Shown here: positions 43,295 to 52,776 of the stretch, piece by piece | Layout: every line of letters begins with the position of its first letter | Position numbering within the stretch: the stretch's first letter is position 1 | NCBI RefSeq assembly: GCF_003432035.1 | Contig: NZ_QOHO01000031.1 | Location: forward strand, 1 to 64,000 | Direction of reading: 5' to 3' | Length of the DNA stretch: 64,000 bases | DNA from: Lacrimispora amygdalina | GTDB lineage: Bacteria > Bacillota > Clostridia > Lachnospirales > Lachnospiraceae | Notes under the pieces: generated by a model | Told to the model about the DNA's origin: nothing | Database searches by the model: none | The model's input: the letters and a program-made list of their open reading frames with translations, nothing else | Position numbers and translations under genes: made by a program

Positions 43295-45058
43295 ATGAAT
43301 GTTTTTGGCATTCTAAAACTGCTGGATAAGCACAAAAGGAAGAGGGGACGCCGGATATCACTGAAAAATTTGATTCCGGGATTGTTTTTAGGTATTATGA
43401 TTCCATTGGCGATGATACTGGTCATTTATTCCAGTTATATTGCCCGCAGCGTGGAGGTTTCTTCCAGTCAGTCTTCAAGGAGCCAGTTGGAAATATTTAA
43501 AAGTCATATGGAGAGTACGATGAAGGCAACGGAGCGGGTTATGTCCGGAATGGTATCAGGAAACGCCCAGTTTCAAAGCTTTTCTGTGGAACTGATGCTC
43601 AATGACATGTACAATCGGTCTTATAATGTACAAGAGATTTTAAAGTCGAATCTGACTGCCAACCAGAATCTGTATACAATGGCTGTCTACAGTCCGGTAA
43701 ATAACTGGTATACCGGCGAATACAATTCTTATTATGAGATTACGTCTTCTCAGCGCATTAAGGCTCAGAAAAATCTGGAAGCGGAGATTAAAAGACTGGT
43801 TAATCAGGGAGATTTTGATTTATCCAAGTGGTTTTTCCATTCGATTGGCGGAAGAGATTATCTCCTGCGGGGAATGAATTACCGTACTGTTTACTGTATT
43901 GCTGTAATCGATTTAGATCGTCTGAATACCATTGCTGTATTGGACTACCGGATGAATGGAACCTTGATATTTGGCGAAGGGGAAACGATGGTCTATCCGA
44001 ATCTGGAACTTGGGCTGGCACCTGGTGAAATCCTGAAAGCTGGTGACAGTTATCTGATCACAGGGACTGCCAAAAAATATCTTGTTGTTTCTGATCAGGC
44101 AGGATATATTACGTTGATTTACGCAAGACCTTATGATGGGATTTTAAATGAAATGAACCTGTTTCATATTATTGTTATTCTCTGTGCCGTAATGGCGGTT
44201 GTGGCAGTTCCTTTTGTTTCAATCTGGCTGTGGGAACTGGTGGTCAATCCCATTTCTCACCTTACAAATACCATTGAAGCCATTCGAAACGGCGATTTAT
44301 CTGCTCATGTGGATACGTATGCAGTGGAGGAATTTTGTCAGGTTAATGATATGTTTAACCAGATGATTGATGAGATTTCAGAATTGAAAATTGCCTCATA
44401 TGAAAAAGAGCTGGAAAAGCAGAACACCGAATATCAACTGCTGCAATCCCAGATCCGTCCTCATTTCTATCTTAACTGTTTAAAGAATATATACGGTATG
44501 GCAGAGTCCGGAAAAAACAAGGAGATCCAGCAGACCATTTTACATTTGTCAAGTTACCTGCGTTATATTTTTACAATCACAAAAGATTATGTTCCACTGC
44601 AGAAAGAATTGGAGGTGTGCAAGAATTACACTGACTTATTTTCATTAAACCAGCATCAGAGTATTGAATTTTCCATTACTTATGATGCTGTGCTTACCAA
44701 TATACCAATTCCGCCAGTCAGTCTGTTAACCTTTATAGAAAATAGTATTCATTATGGTTTTGTTTCAGGCCAGAAGCTGAAGCTGGTGCTTAAAGTAAGC
44801 CGGATTGTTACAGCTGAAAGGGTTCTGATACACATAACGGTTGGGGACAATGGTCCGGGATTTGAGCAATCCGTTATAAACAGCATCGATAAAGAAGAAA
44901 TAATGGTTGATGGGAAAGGGAAAAAACATGTTGGTATTTATAATGTGCTGAAGCGTTTCCGGCTGTGCTACGGAGATGATTTTGCAGCTGCATTCCGCAA
45001 CCGGGAAGGGGCTCTGGTTGAACTGTTTTTTCCATATACGGAAGGGGAAGAATTATGA
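43295..45058 (+). CDS. YesM-type sensor histidine kinase
   Basis: A 587-residue kinase. TM1 lies near residues 24-46 (IPGLFLGIMIPLAMILVIY), followed by an extracellular sensor region of about 230 residues, TM2 (IIVILCAVMAVVAVPFVSIW), a HAMP-like segment, and the His-kinase box LQSQIRPHFYLNCLKNIY. The ATPase domain has FIENSIHYGF and GDNGPGF. A GTG at 43277 is a possible earlier start; the ATG at 43295 gives the more usual N-terminus. It overlaps yesN by four bases. It probably senses the sugars handled by the sulfatase locus, directly or through the lipoprotein at 46632. Confidence 0.9.
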   Translation: MNVFGILKLLDKHKRKRGRRISLKNLIPGLFLGIMIPLAMILVIYSSYIARSVEVSSSQSSRSQLEIFKSHMESTMKATERVMSGMVSGNAQFQSFSVELMLNDMYNRSYNVQEILKSNLTANQNLYTMAVYSPVNNWYTGEYNSYYEITSSQRIKAQKNLEAEIKRLVNQGDFDLSKWFFHSIGGRDYLLRGMNYRTVYCIAVIDLDRLNTIAVLDYRMNGTLIFGEGETMVYPNLELGLAPGEILKAGDSYLITGTAKKYLVVSDQAGYITLIYARPYDGILNEMNLFHIIVILCAVMAVVAVPFVSIWLWELVVNPISHLTNTIEAIRNGDLSAHVDTYAVEEFCQVNDMFNQMIDEISELKIASYEKELEKQNTEYQLLQSQIRPHFYLNCLKNIYGMAESGKNKEIQQTILHLSSYLRYIFTITKDYVPLQKELEVCKNYTDLFSLNQHQSIEFSITYDAVLTNIPIPPVSLLTFIENSIHYGFVSGQKLKLVLKVSRIVTAERVLIHITVGDNGPGFEQSVINSIDKEEIMVDGKGKKHVGIYNVLKRFRLCYGDDFAAAFRNREGALVELFFPYTEGEEL

Positions 45059-46632
45059 AATTATTGATTGTGGATGATCAATACCGTGTAGCAGAGGGGC
45101 TGCAATGGGGAATTAACTGGCAAACGATTGGTGTTGACCAGGTTTATACTGCGCTTAGTGCATATCAGGCTAAGGATATCATTCAGCAGGAAGAGATTAA
45201 AATCATACTTTGTGATATTGAAATGCCTGGAGAAAATGGAATTGAACTGATCCGCTGGGTGAAGAGACATTACCCGCATATCTCCTGTATTGTGCTGACT
45301 GCTCATGCTGACTTTTCTTATGCTCAGGAAGCATTGAAATTAGCCTGTACAGATTATATTTTACAGCCGGCTTCCTATCCGGTGATTGAAGAAAGTGTCC
45401 GGCGGGCAGTTCAGGAATTATGTGCAACAGCTAAGAAAAAAGAACTGGAACAAATGGGAGATGAATATAAAAAGCAGGAAAAAAATCTGATTCGAAACAG
45501 TATAAGAAATTATCTGACTGGTGTCGTAAGCAGTAGTCAGTTTTTTAAGCTTCAGGAAAAGGGAAAAGTTCCCGCAATGGAGCAGACCGTATATTTATTA
45601 CTGATACAGATTATCCGCTGGAACAGTACAGAAGTATGGCAGCCAAGACTGCTGTCAGATACAATGGAAAACATTGCAGCTGAGACATTTGAGCAGAATC
45701 ACCTGCAGGTGATCTCTTTTGTTTCAGATTATCCGTGCTTCGGGATGGTGATATGGGGGGATATATTGCCGGATGAGGATACGATGGATTGCAGGCTGCA
45801 ATTTATCAACAGCTTTTACCAGCAGTTTTTCAAATGTGAAACTGCTATTTATATGGTGACACCATCGCCGTTTCAGGACCTGGAAAAAACCTGGCATAAT
45901 CTGATTAACTACCGTGATGACAATGTTTCTTTATCCAATGGTGTTTATACTGGTCCTCGAAAAACTGATAAAGGAATTTCCAGCCGGGTTCCTGAGGTAC
46001 GCAGATGGTCAGGGTTATTAAAAGAAGGACATGCCCAGGCTGTTGCAGAGGATGCCGGTAAGTGTCTGGATCGTCTGGTTGAAAGCGGAGTTATGAACCG
46101 TAATACACTTCGGGAATTTTATCAGGATTTTTTACAGGCTGTTTATTATGCATCCCAGAATGGAGAGGGGTTTTTTAAGAAACTGTTTTCTACAGAGGAG
46201 GAATTTCAGCTTTATCTGGACGGAATGAGAAGCGTGGAGCATATGAAAGCTCTGATTGGATATGTAGTCAGACGCTTTGACCAAAATCTGGAGGAGACGG
46301 TACCAGAGGATCTGATAGAAAAGGTGGTAAATTATATTACTGACCATATGGAGGAGCAGATTATGCGGGATGATATTGCCCACCATATTCATTTAAATCC
46401 TGATTATCTGACCCGGATCTTTAAAAGGGAAACGGGAATGACTTTAAAAGAATTTATTATTAAGACTAAAATGAAAGAAGCACAGATGTTAATTGAATCA
46501 ACACGGCTGCCAATCAGTCTGATTGCGGCTAAAGTTGGATACACCAATTTTTCTCATTTTTCTTATAGCTATAAGAAAATTATGGGGATAACGCCGCAGG
46601 AAAAACGGCGGGGCGAAGCCGAGGAGGAGTAA
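45055..46632 (+). CDS. YesN-type response regulator (receiver + AraC HTH)
   Basis: A 525-residue regulator. The receiver has LIVDDQYR, phosphoacceptor Asp in IILCDIEMPGENG and Thr in VLTAHAD, but the conserved switch Lys is Gln (DYILQPAS). A roughly 270-residue middle domain follows, then an AraC-type double helix-turn-helix at the C-terminus (RDDIAHHIHLNPDYLTRIFK and IAAKVGYTNFSHFSYSYKKI). It is coupled to the kinase gene and probably activates sugar genes nearby. Confidence 0.92.
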   Translation: MKLLIVDDQYRVAEGLQWGINWQTIGVDQVYTALSAYQAKDIIQQEEIKIILCDIEMPGENGIELIRWVKRHYPHISCIVLTAHADFSYAQEALKLACTDYILQPASYPVIEESVRRAVQELCATAKKKELEQMGDEYKKQEKNLIRNSIRNYLTGVVSSSQFFKLQEKGKVPAMEQTVYLLLIQIIRWNSTEVWQPRLLSDTMENIAAETFEQNHLQVISFVSDYPCFGMVIWGDILPDEDTMDCRLQFINSFYQQFFKCETAIYMVTPSPFQDLEKTWHNLINYRDDNVSLSNGVYTGPRKTDKGISSRVPEVRRWSGLLKEGHAQAVAEDAGKCLDRLVESGVMNRNTLREFYQDFLQAVYYASQNGEGFFKKLFSTEEEFQLYLDGMRSVEHMKALIGYVVRRFDQNLEETVPEDLIEKVVNYITDHMEEQIMRDDIAHHIHLNPDYLTRIFKRETGMTLKEFIIKTKMKEAQMLIESTRLPISLIAAKVGYTNFSHFSYSYKKIMGITPQEKRRGEAEEE

Positions 46633-48095
46633 TGGGGAAAAAGGCAGCAGTAATGGCAGCAGTTGTTTTATTAAGTCTTACAGGCCTGGCGGCCTGCCGT
46701 GGGCAAAAGGGGATGGAAGCCAGAGAATATCCAACCATCACAATCTGTTCTGTTCATACGGCATCTGCTGAGGCAAATCAGCGGATATCAGAAGAAATCA
46801 GCCGGATAACCAGAGAGAAAGCAGGTTGTAACGTTAAGATTATCGGCTATAAGATGAATGACTATGAGGATGAACTGACGGTGCTGTATCATTCAAGACA
46901 AATGCCGGATGCATTTGCAGCTTTTGAATTAGATTCTTATGAACGGTGGATCAGTATGGGGGCTGTAATCGGAATTAATAATCTGCTGAAACCTTATAAA
47001 GACAACCTTAGCTCCTATATCCGTGACAAAGAGTGGCTGATCGCATATTTAAATGACGAAATCTATGGGATTCCATCCTGTACTTCTGACAGTAAATGTA
47101 TGGGGTTTGTATTTCGCCGTGATATTGCTGAGACACTGGGGATTGACTGGCGTTCCATTAAAACCATGGACCAGCTTCATGAAATGCTGCTGGCAGTAAA
47201 GGAACATTATCCGGATATGAATATAATAGTCCCCCATGGCGGCAGGATTATCCCACGTATGATCCAGGACCGGCTGGGGAATAACATTGGAGTTTTAGTG
47301 GATAAAGGCAAAGACAACAGTGTGGTTGAAAACTTTTATAAGTCTGAATATTTTTATAACCTGTGTCTACAGATGCGGGAATGGAACCAGCAGGGGCTGT
47401 TTATGGAGAAAGCCTATTTGGGAAAGGAAGACAGACAGAGTTATCTGGCTCAGGGAGATTCTTTTGGCAGTTTTCTAAATCTTTCAGAGATATCCATTTT
47501 TAACATAGCCCGCTATGTAGAATATCCGATGGCTGCTGTTCAGCTGGCTCCCCGGATCGCTGACTCAGACAGCTGTAATATGATCTGGTGTATCAGCCGT
47601 GACAGTAAAAATCCGGAACTGGCGATGAAGGTGCTGAATCTGATGTATACAGATGTGGAAATATCCCGTTTACTGGCATATGGACAGGAAGGCATCGATT
47701 ATGAATTTGCCGGTGCAGGATATGTAAAACCAGCAGATAACCCGGATTACTCACCCGCTGAGCAATGGACTTCCAAGGTGTGGAGCTGGCCGGTGGGAGT
47801 TAAAATTGAACAATGGCAGGAAGAGGATGGGTTATTGGATCATGTGGTGTTCTGGGACGAACCAGTTAAGGATTCCCCAGCTCTGGGTTTTTTGTTTGAC
47901 GTATCTGAAGTAAGGGTGGAGGTTGATGCCTGCCAATATATTATTGACAAATATGAGAATGCTCTTCTGTGTGGTGAACTATGGCCTAAAACCGGAATTG
48001 AATCTTTTAATCAGGAACTGGAGACGGCGGGAATTGACCGGGTAATCGCCGAGAAGCAGAGGCAGCTTAATGCTTTCATGGAAAAAAATAGATAG
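46632..48095 (+). CDS. Family 1 solute-binding lipoprotein after YesMN
   Basis: A 487-residue extracellular binding lipoprotein with signal peptide and lipobox GLAAC. The mature part begins YPTITICSVHTASAEANQRI and resembles the oligosaccharide-binding DUF3502/LipO type. Its ATG overlaps the yesN stop (TAATG), so the three proteins are made together. There is no matching permease in the window. It may act as a sensor for the kinase, or serve permeases encoded elsewhere. Confidence 0.85.
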   Translation: MGKKAAVMAAVVLLSLTGLAACRGQKGMEAREYPTITICSVHTASAEANQRISEEISRITREKAGCNVKIIGYKMNDYEDELTVLYHSRQMPDAFAAFELDSYERWISMGAVIGINNLLKPYKDNLSSYIRDKEWLIAYLNDEIYGIPSCTSDSKCMGFVFRRDIAETLGIDWRSIKTMDQLHEMLLAVKEHYPDMNIIVPHGGRIIPRMIQDRLGNNIGVLVDKGKDNSVVENFYKSEYFYNLCLQMREWNQQGLFMEKAYLGKEDRQSYLAQGDSFGSFLNLSEISIFNIARYVEYPMAAVQLAPRIADSDSCNMIWCISRDSKNPELAMKVLNLMYTDVEISRLLAYGQEGIDYEFAGAGYVKPADNPDYSPAEQWTSKVWSWPVGVKIEQWQEEDGLLDHVVFWDEPVKDSPALGFLFDVSEVRVEVDACQYIIDKYENALLCGELWPKTGIESFNQELETAGIDRVIAEKQRQLNAFMEKNR

Positions 48096-48098
48096 ATG

Positions 48099-48139
48099 GA
48101 ACATATCATGTCTGGAAATACCCGGAACATGATATGTTC
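48099..48139. terminator. Hairpin between converging lipoprotein and lysR genes
   Basis: GAACATATCATGT and ACATGATATGTTC form a perfect 13-bp stem around 15 bases. No T-run follows directly on the plus strand. On the minus strand seven T lie slightly further on, so it is a better terminator for the lysR gene. Confidence 0.6.
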
Positions 48140-48143
48140 TGAT

Positions 48144-49085
48144 TCATAAATATACAACTTCATTGCAGAAGCTTTTTCTTACCAGTGAAATTAAGTACTG
48201 GTCAGCCCGGGATAAAAATCCGCCGTTTAACGATGTAATACACAGATCCCAGTTCGGGCTGTATTTTTCATCAATGGACAGCAGAGTGGGGGGATTTTTA
48301 AGCTGTGTGATTCTTGCATAGTCATCCGGAAGAAGAGTTACTCCAAGTCCCTGGCCTGCCAGTCCAAAAGCAGTTTCGTAATTTTTCAGTGTGAGGAGAA
48401 TATTAGGCTGGGTTATCCCGGCCTTATTTAAGATTGTATCCGTCACCTGGCGGATTCGCTGCTGCTTATGCACCATAATAAAAGGCTCATTCTTCAGCAA
48501 TTTTAAATCCAGTACCGGATAAGGATAGCCTTCTTTTTTTATGGCTTTTTTTACAAGGGGATGAGAGCCTTCTAGTGCGATTATAAAAGGATCCCTTGAC
48601 AGAATTTCATTATAGAGCTGGGGATTTGACAGTTCCTTCGGGGCATGAAGAATAGCAAAATCCAGCTCCCCTGCCAAAAGCCTGGACTCCAAATTGGCTG
48701 TAATCTCTTCACAAATGGAAAGTTCAATCTGCGGACAGTTTTTTTTGAATTCTGGAAGCACAGCAGGAAGAATAATTGTGCTTAAATGATTGGTGATACC
48801 CATCTGAATCCGTCCTGTTTTTAAATTATTAATATCACTGACTTCCGTCTCAAAATCATCGTAGATTTTTAAAATTTTACACGCCACCTGATAATACCGT
48901 TCTCCGGCATAGGTTAAAGTCAAACCTGCAGAAGTTCTGTTAAAAAGCTTGGTAGCCAGTGAGTCTTCAATTCTCTGAAGTGACTGACTGAGTGATGGCT
49001 GTGCAATAAATAGTTTCTTGGCCGCCTGGGAAATGCTTTTTTCATCGGCTACTGTCTTTACATATAAAAGTTCTCGGCTGGTCAT
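48144..49085 (-). CDS. LysR-type regulator of the citrate-lyase operon
   Basis: A 313-residue LysR regulator. The N-terminal winged helix reads ISQAAKKLFIAQPSLSQSLQ, followed by the linker helix and a two-lobed effector domain. AAGGAG lies before the ATG. It is divergent from the hydratase/citrate lyase operon, with a T-N11-A box between them, the typical layout for a regulator of the neighbouring operon. The effector is probably a di- or tricarboxylate, by inference. Confidence 0.9.
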   Translation of the reverse strand: MTSRELLYVKTVADEKSISQAAKKLFIAQPSLSQSLQRIEDSLATKLFNRTSAGLTLTYAGERYYQVACKILKIYDDFETEVSDINNLKTGRIQMGITNHLSTIILPAVLPEFKKNCPQIELSICEEITANLESRLLAGELDFAILHAPKELSNPQLYNEILSRDPFIIALEGSHPLVKKAIKKEGYPYPVLDLKLLKNEPFIMVHKQQRIRQVTDTILNKAGITQPNILLTLKNYETAFGLAGQGLGVTLLPDDYARITQLKNPPTLLSIDEKYSPNWDLCITSLNGGFLSRADQYLISLVRKSFCNEVVYL

Positions 49086-49168
49086 GGTTACTCCTTCTTA
49101 CAGTTAATGCTTGTACTAACAGTATAATGCAATATCCGGGAAAAGAAAAGTTTTAAATAGATAAAACC

Positions 49169-49223
49169 TATAAGAGTTATAAGGTACATGGTATTTGCCT
49201 ATATAGCGGAACGGTTATATAGT
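49169..49223 (+). promoter_or_regulatory. LysR box and promoter of the citrate-lyase operon
   Basis: TATAAGAGTTATA (49169-49181) fits T-N11-A. Downstream is TTGCCT (49195-49200), a 17-base spacer and TATAGT (49218-49223), with an inverted repeat CTATATA...TATATAG (49199-49222) across the promoter. This is the usual arrangement for LysR activation of the plus-strand operon. Confidence 0.65.
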
Positions 49224-49261
49224 AAAAGCATAAATACTTTCATAACTCAGGAGGGTTTCAC

Positions 49262-51559
49262 ATGGTAAAGTTATACGAAGGCGGAGTCTATCTTATAAAT
49301 GGTACTAAGATTGTTCCGGAGGCAGATCTTGAAAAGACAGTTTCTTCCACTGCTAAGACAGTAAATAAAGAGGAGGCAAAAAAAGGCACCATTGCCTATT
49401 CTATATTAGAGGCACATAACACCTCCGGTGATATGTCCCATCTAAAGTTGAAATTTGATGCCATGGCATCTCACGATATTACATTTGTAGGTATTGTACA
49501 GACCGCAAAGGCATCCGGAATGGAAAAATTCCCGATTCCCTACGTACTGACGAACTGCCACAATTCTTTGTGCGCAGTTGGCGGTACGATCAATGAGGAT
49601 GATCACATGTTCGGACTTTCTGCCGCAAAAAAATACGGCGGAATCTATGTACCGCCTCATATTGCAGTCATTCACCAGTACATGAGAGAGATGCATGCCG
49701 GCTGCAAAAGCATGATATTAGGATCCGATTCCCACACCCGCTATGGAGCTCTTGGAACCATGGCAATCGGAGAAGGCGGCGGAGAACTGGTAAAACAGCT
49801 TTTATGTGATACTTACGATGTAGCTTATCCGGGAGTCGTAGCGATCTATCTTACCGGTAAGCCCCAGCCTGGTGTGGGTCCCCAGGATATTGCCCTTGCA
49901 ATCATCGGTGCTGTATTTAAAAAGGGATATGTTAAAAATAAAGTTATGGAGTTTGTGGGACCTGGCATTGCATCCATGAGTACGGATTTCAGAAACGGCA
50001 TTGATGTTATGACAACAGAAACCACCTGCTTAACCTCAATATGGAAAACAGATGAAGATACCAGACAGTTCCTTGCCCTCCACGGAAGAGAAGATGCGTA
50101 TGAAGAACTAAGTCCGGCAGATACGGCATATTATGACGGCTGTGTATATGTGGATTTAAGCACAGTGAAACCAATGATTGCCCTTCCGTTCCATCCAAGT
50201 AATACCTATGAAATAGACGAACTGAATGACAATCTCTCTGATATCCTGAGAGAAGTAGAAAAGGAAGCATTAAGAATCAGTGACGGGCGCGCTTCCTTCT
50301 CGTTAACGGATAAAATTGTGAATGGAACGCTTATGGTTCAGCAGGGTGTGATTGCCGGCTGTGCGGGCGGTAATTACACAAATGTTGTGGAAGCGGCAAA
50401 TGTATTAAAAGGAAAAACCTGCGGAAACGGAGAATTTTCTCTTGCTGTTTATCCCTCCTCCCAGCCCGTATTTATTGATCTTGTAAGAAAAGGTATGATA
50501 GAAACACTGATGGAAGCAGGGGCGGTCATCCGTACAGCATTCTGCGGTCCCTGTTTCGGAGCGGGAGATACTCCATGCAATAATGGTCTCAGCATACGGC
50601 ACACCACCAGAAACTTCCCCAACAGAGAAGGCTCCAAGCCCGGCAACGGACAGATGTCTGCAGTTGCATTAATGGATGCCCGTTCCATTGCTGCTACGGC
50701 GGCAAACGGGGGAATTCTGACCTCTGCAGCAAAATTTGACTGCTGGAATCAGATTCCGGATTATCACTTTGATAAAGCGGTTTACGACAAGCGGGTCTAT
50801 TACGGTTATGAAAAAGGGGAAAGCACACAAGAACTGGCATATGGCCCAAATATCAAGGATTGGCCGGAAATGAGCGCACTTACTGACAACATCCTCTTAA
50901 AGGTCTGCTCAAAGATCATGGATGAGGTGACAACAACAGACGAACTGATTCCATCCGGGGAAACCTCCTCTTACCGCTCCAATCCCCTTGGCCTTGCAGA
51001 ATTTACATTATCCAGAAGAGATCCCATGTATGTGGAAAGAACCAAAGAAGTGGCCCGTCTGGAAAAAGCAAGAATAAATGGAGAAAATGTATTTTCTGCT
51101 GAACCAGAGCTGGAGCACGTATTTAAGGTAATCCGTTCTTCCTTTAAGGATTTAACCGTTAATCCGGAAGAGACAGAAATCGGAAGCATGATTTATGCAG
51201 TAAAACCAGGTGACGGCTCGGCCAGAGAGCAGGCAGCCAGCTGTCAGAGAGTGATTGGTGGATTAGCGAATATTACGAAAGAGTATGCAACGAAAAGATA
51301 CCGTTCCAATGTAATGAACTGGGGAATGATTCCGTTCCAGATGAAGGAAGAACCGGATTTTGAAGTGGGAGATTATATTTTTGTACCAGGAATCAGAAAC
51401 ATTCTGGATGGTGATTTAACTAATATTCAGGCATACAAAATTAACAGAGAAAATGTATCCCCAATGACACTTACCATCGCAGATATGACAAAGGACGAGC
51501 GTGAAATCGTGAAAGCCGGATGTCTGATCAATTTTAATAAAAACAGAAACAAAAGATAA
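49262..51559 (+). CDS. Aconitase-superfamily hydratase
   Basis: A 765-residue Fe-S hydratase. Cluster cysteines are Cys367 ([11 protein letters not shown]), Cys428 and Cys431 ([11 protein letters not shown]), a spacing close to that in aconitase. Other family stretches are [24 protein letters not shown] near residues 156-179 and [10 protein letters not shown] in the swivel domain. It resembles the YbhJ-type hydratases more than the housekeeping aconitase. As first gene before citrate lyase, it probably forms citrate (or a methyl or related analogue) from the matching unsaturated acid such as aconitate. The substrate is not certain. Confidence 0.85.
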   Translation: MVKLYEGGVYLINGTKIVPEADLEKTVSSTAKTVNKEEAKKGTIAYSILEAHNTSGDMSHLKLKFDAMASHDITFVGIVQTAKASGMEKFPIPYVLTNCHNSLCAVGGTINEDDHMFGLSAAKKYGGIYVPPHIAVIHQYMREMHAGCKSMILGSDSHTRYGALGTMAIGEGGGELVKQLLCDTYDVAYPGVVAIYLTGKPQPGVGPQDIALAIIGAVFKKGYVKNKVMEFVGPGIASMSTDFRNGIDVMTTETTCLTSIWKTDEDTRQFLALHGREDAYEELSPADTAYYDGCVYVDLSTVKPMIALPFHPSNTYEIDELNDNLSDILREVEKEALRISDGRASFSLTDKIVNGTLMVQQGVIAGCAGGNYTNVVEAANVLKGKTCGNGEFSLAVYPSSQPVFIDLVRKGMIETLMEAGAVIRTAFCGPCFGAGDTPCNNGLSIRHTTRNFPNREGSKPGNGQMSAVALMDARSIAATAANGGILTSAAKFDCWNQIPDYHFDKAVYDKRVYYGYEKGESTQELAYGPNIKDWPEMSALTDNILLKVCSKIMDEVTTTDELIPSGETSSYRSNPLGLAEFTLSRRDPMYVERTKEVARLEKARINGENVFSAEPELEHVFKVIRSSFKDLTVNPEETEIGSMIYAVKPGDGSAREQAASCQRVIGGLANITKEYATKRYRSNVMNWGMIPFQMKEEPDFEVGDYIFVPGIRNILDGDLTNIQAYKINRENVSPMTLTIADMTKDEREIVKAGCLINFNKNRNKR

Positions 51560-51575
51560 ATCAGGAGGAACTGTC

Positions 51576-51875
51576 ATGCAGATTTTAAAACCGGCTATGG
51601 CTGGAACACTGGAATCCAGTGATGCCCAGGTAACGGTCGAGCCTGGAGACGGAGTCATTGAATTCCATTTACAAAGTTCTGTCATCAACCAGTATGGAAA
51701 CCAGATTAAAAAGGTGGTTTACGAGACGCTTAACAATTTAGATATTCATGATGTGAAGATTACAGTCGTTGATAAGGGTGCACTTGACTGTACAATAAAA
51801 GCGAGAGTGGAAGGGGCTGTTTTCAGAGCTGCCGATGTATACGAAGATCTTCCATGGGGAGGTGCAATCCGATGA
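51576..51875 (+). CDS. citD: Citrate lyase acyl-carrier protein (gamma)
   Basis: A 99-residue acyl carrier that holds the phosphoribosyl-dephospho-CoA group on Ser14 in GTLESSDAQV. During catalysis the acetyl thioester on this group is exchanged for citrate and cleaved. AGGAGG stands before the ATG. It overlaps citE by four bases (ATGA). Relatives serve citramalate lyase, so the substrate depends on the alpha subunit. Confidence 0.95.
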   Translation: MQILKPAMAGTLESSDAQVTVEPGDGVIEFHLQSSVINQYGNQIKKVVYETLNNLDIHDVKITVVDKGALDCTIKARVEGAVFRAADVYEDLPWGGAIR

Positions 51876-52774
51876 TACATCCTGAAAAAAAGAGACTGAG
51901 AAGAAGCATGATGTTCTTAAACTGCCAGAAGCCCGGACTGATTAAGGATCCCTATATCTATAAACCGGATTCCATGATTCTTGACCTGGAAGATGCCGTA
52001 GCAGAAAATCAAAAGGATGCTGCCCGTTTTTCTTTATTCCATGCGCTGCGGGAAATTGATTACCATGGAGTGGAACGCGTCGTCCGCATCAATGGTCTGG
52101 ATACAGGTTTCTGGAAGGAAGACATTATGGCCGCAGTCGCAGGCGGCTGTGATGCAATCCGGATACCAAAGACAGAACGCCCGGAAGATGTCAGACTGGT
52201 GGAAGAAGTGATTGAGCTGGCAGAAACCAGATTTGACCGTCCCATCGGATCCGTTCTGATTATGGCGGCTCTGGAGTCTGCAAGAGGCATTATGAAAGCG
52301 CTGGATATATGCGAATCCTCTGAACGATTATTAGGGGTTGCACTTTCAGGAGGAGATTATACAAAAGATCTTCAGACACATATTACCGGCACAGGCGTGG
52401 AACTGATGGGTGCCAGACAGAATATGCTTATTGCCGCAAGAGCTGCAAAAGTACAGTGTTTTGATACGGTTTACACCAACCTTGATGACATGGAAGGCTT
52501 TCGTAAGGATGTAGAAACCATTCATCTCATGGGATTTGATGGAAAATCCATCATAAATCCAAGACAGATCCAGATTGTACATGATATTTTCACCCCATCT
52601 GAGAAAGATATTATTTTTGCGGAAAAGGTTGTAAAGGAAATCGACGATAAAAAGAAAAAAGGAATCGGTGTATTTACTGTTGACGGAAAGATGATTGACA
52701 TCGCATTCTACGATGGCGCAATGCGCACAATTTCACTTGCAAAAGCATCCGGAGTTTATAAGGGGGATTTATAA
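51872..52774 (+). CDS. citE: Citrate lyase beta subunit
   Basis: A 300-residue TIM-barrel subunit that cleaves the citryl thioester to oxaloacetate and the acetyl-carrier. Family landmarks are LRRSMMFLNCQKPGLIKD, MILDLEDAVAENQKD (Mg-binding Glu/Asp), VVRINGLDTGFW and KSIINPRQIQIVHD. An earlier in-frame start at 51854 is possible, but the ATG at 51872 has GGAGGTG upstream and the family N-terminus. It lies two bases before citF. Confidence 0.95.
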   Translation: MIHPEKKRLRRSMMFLNCQKPGLIKDPYIYKPDSMILDLEDAVAENQKDAARFSLFHALREIDYHGVERVVRINGLDTGFWKEDIMAAVAGGCDAIRIPKTERPEDVRLVEEVIELAETRFDRPIGSVLIMAALESARGIMKALDICESSERLLGVALSGGDYTKDLQTHITGTGVELMGARQNMLIAARAAKVQCFDTVYTNLDDMEGFRKDVETIHLMGFDGKSIINPRQIQIVHDIFTPSEKDIIFAEKVVKEIDDKKKKGIGVFTVDGKMIDIAFYDGAMRTISLAKASGVYKGDL

Positions 52775-52776
52775 AG

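Noticed and set aside
49262-51559. Housekeeping aconitase
   Set aside because: Context with citrate lyase and the YbhJ-like sequence pattern favour a dedicated hydratase; still counted as the aconitase superfamily.
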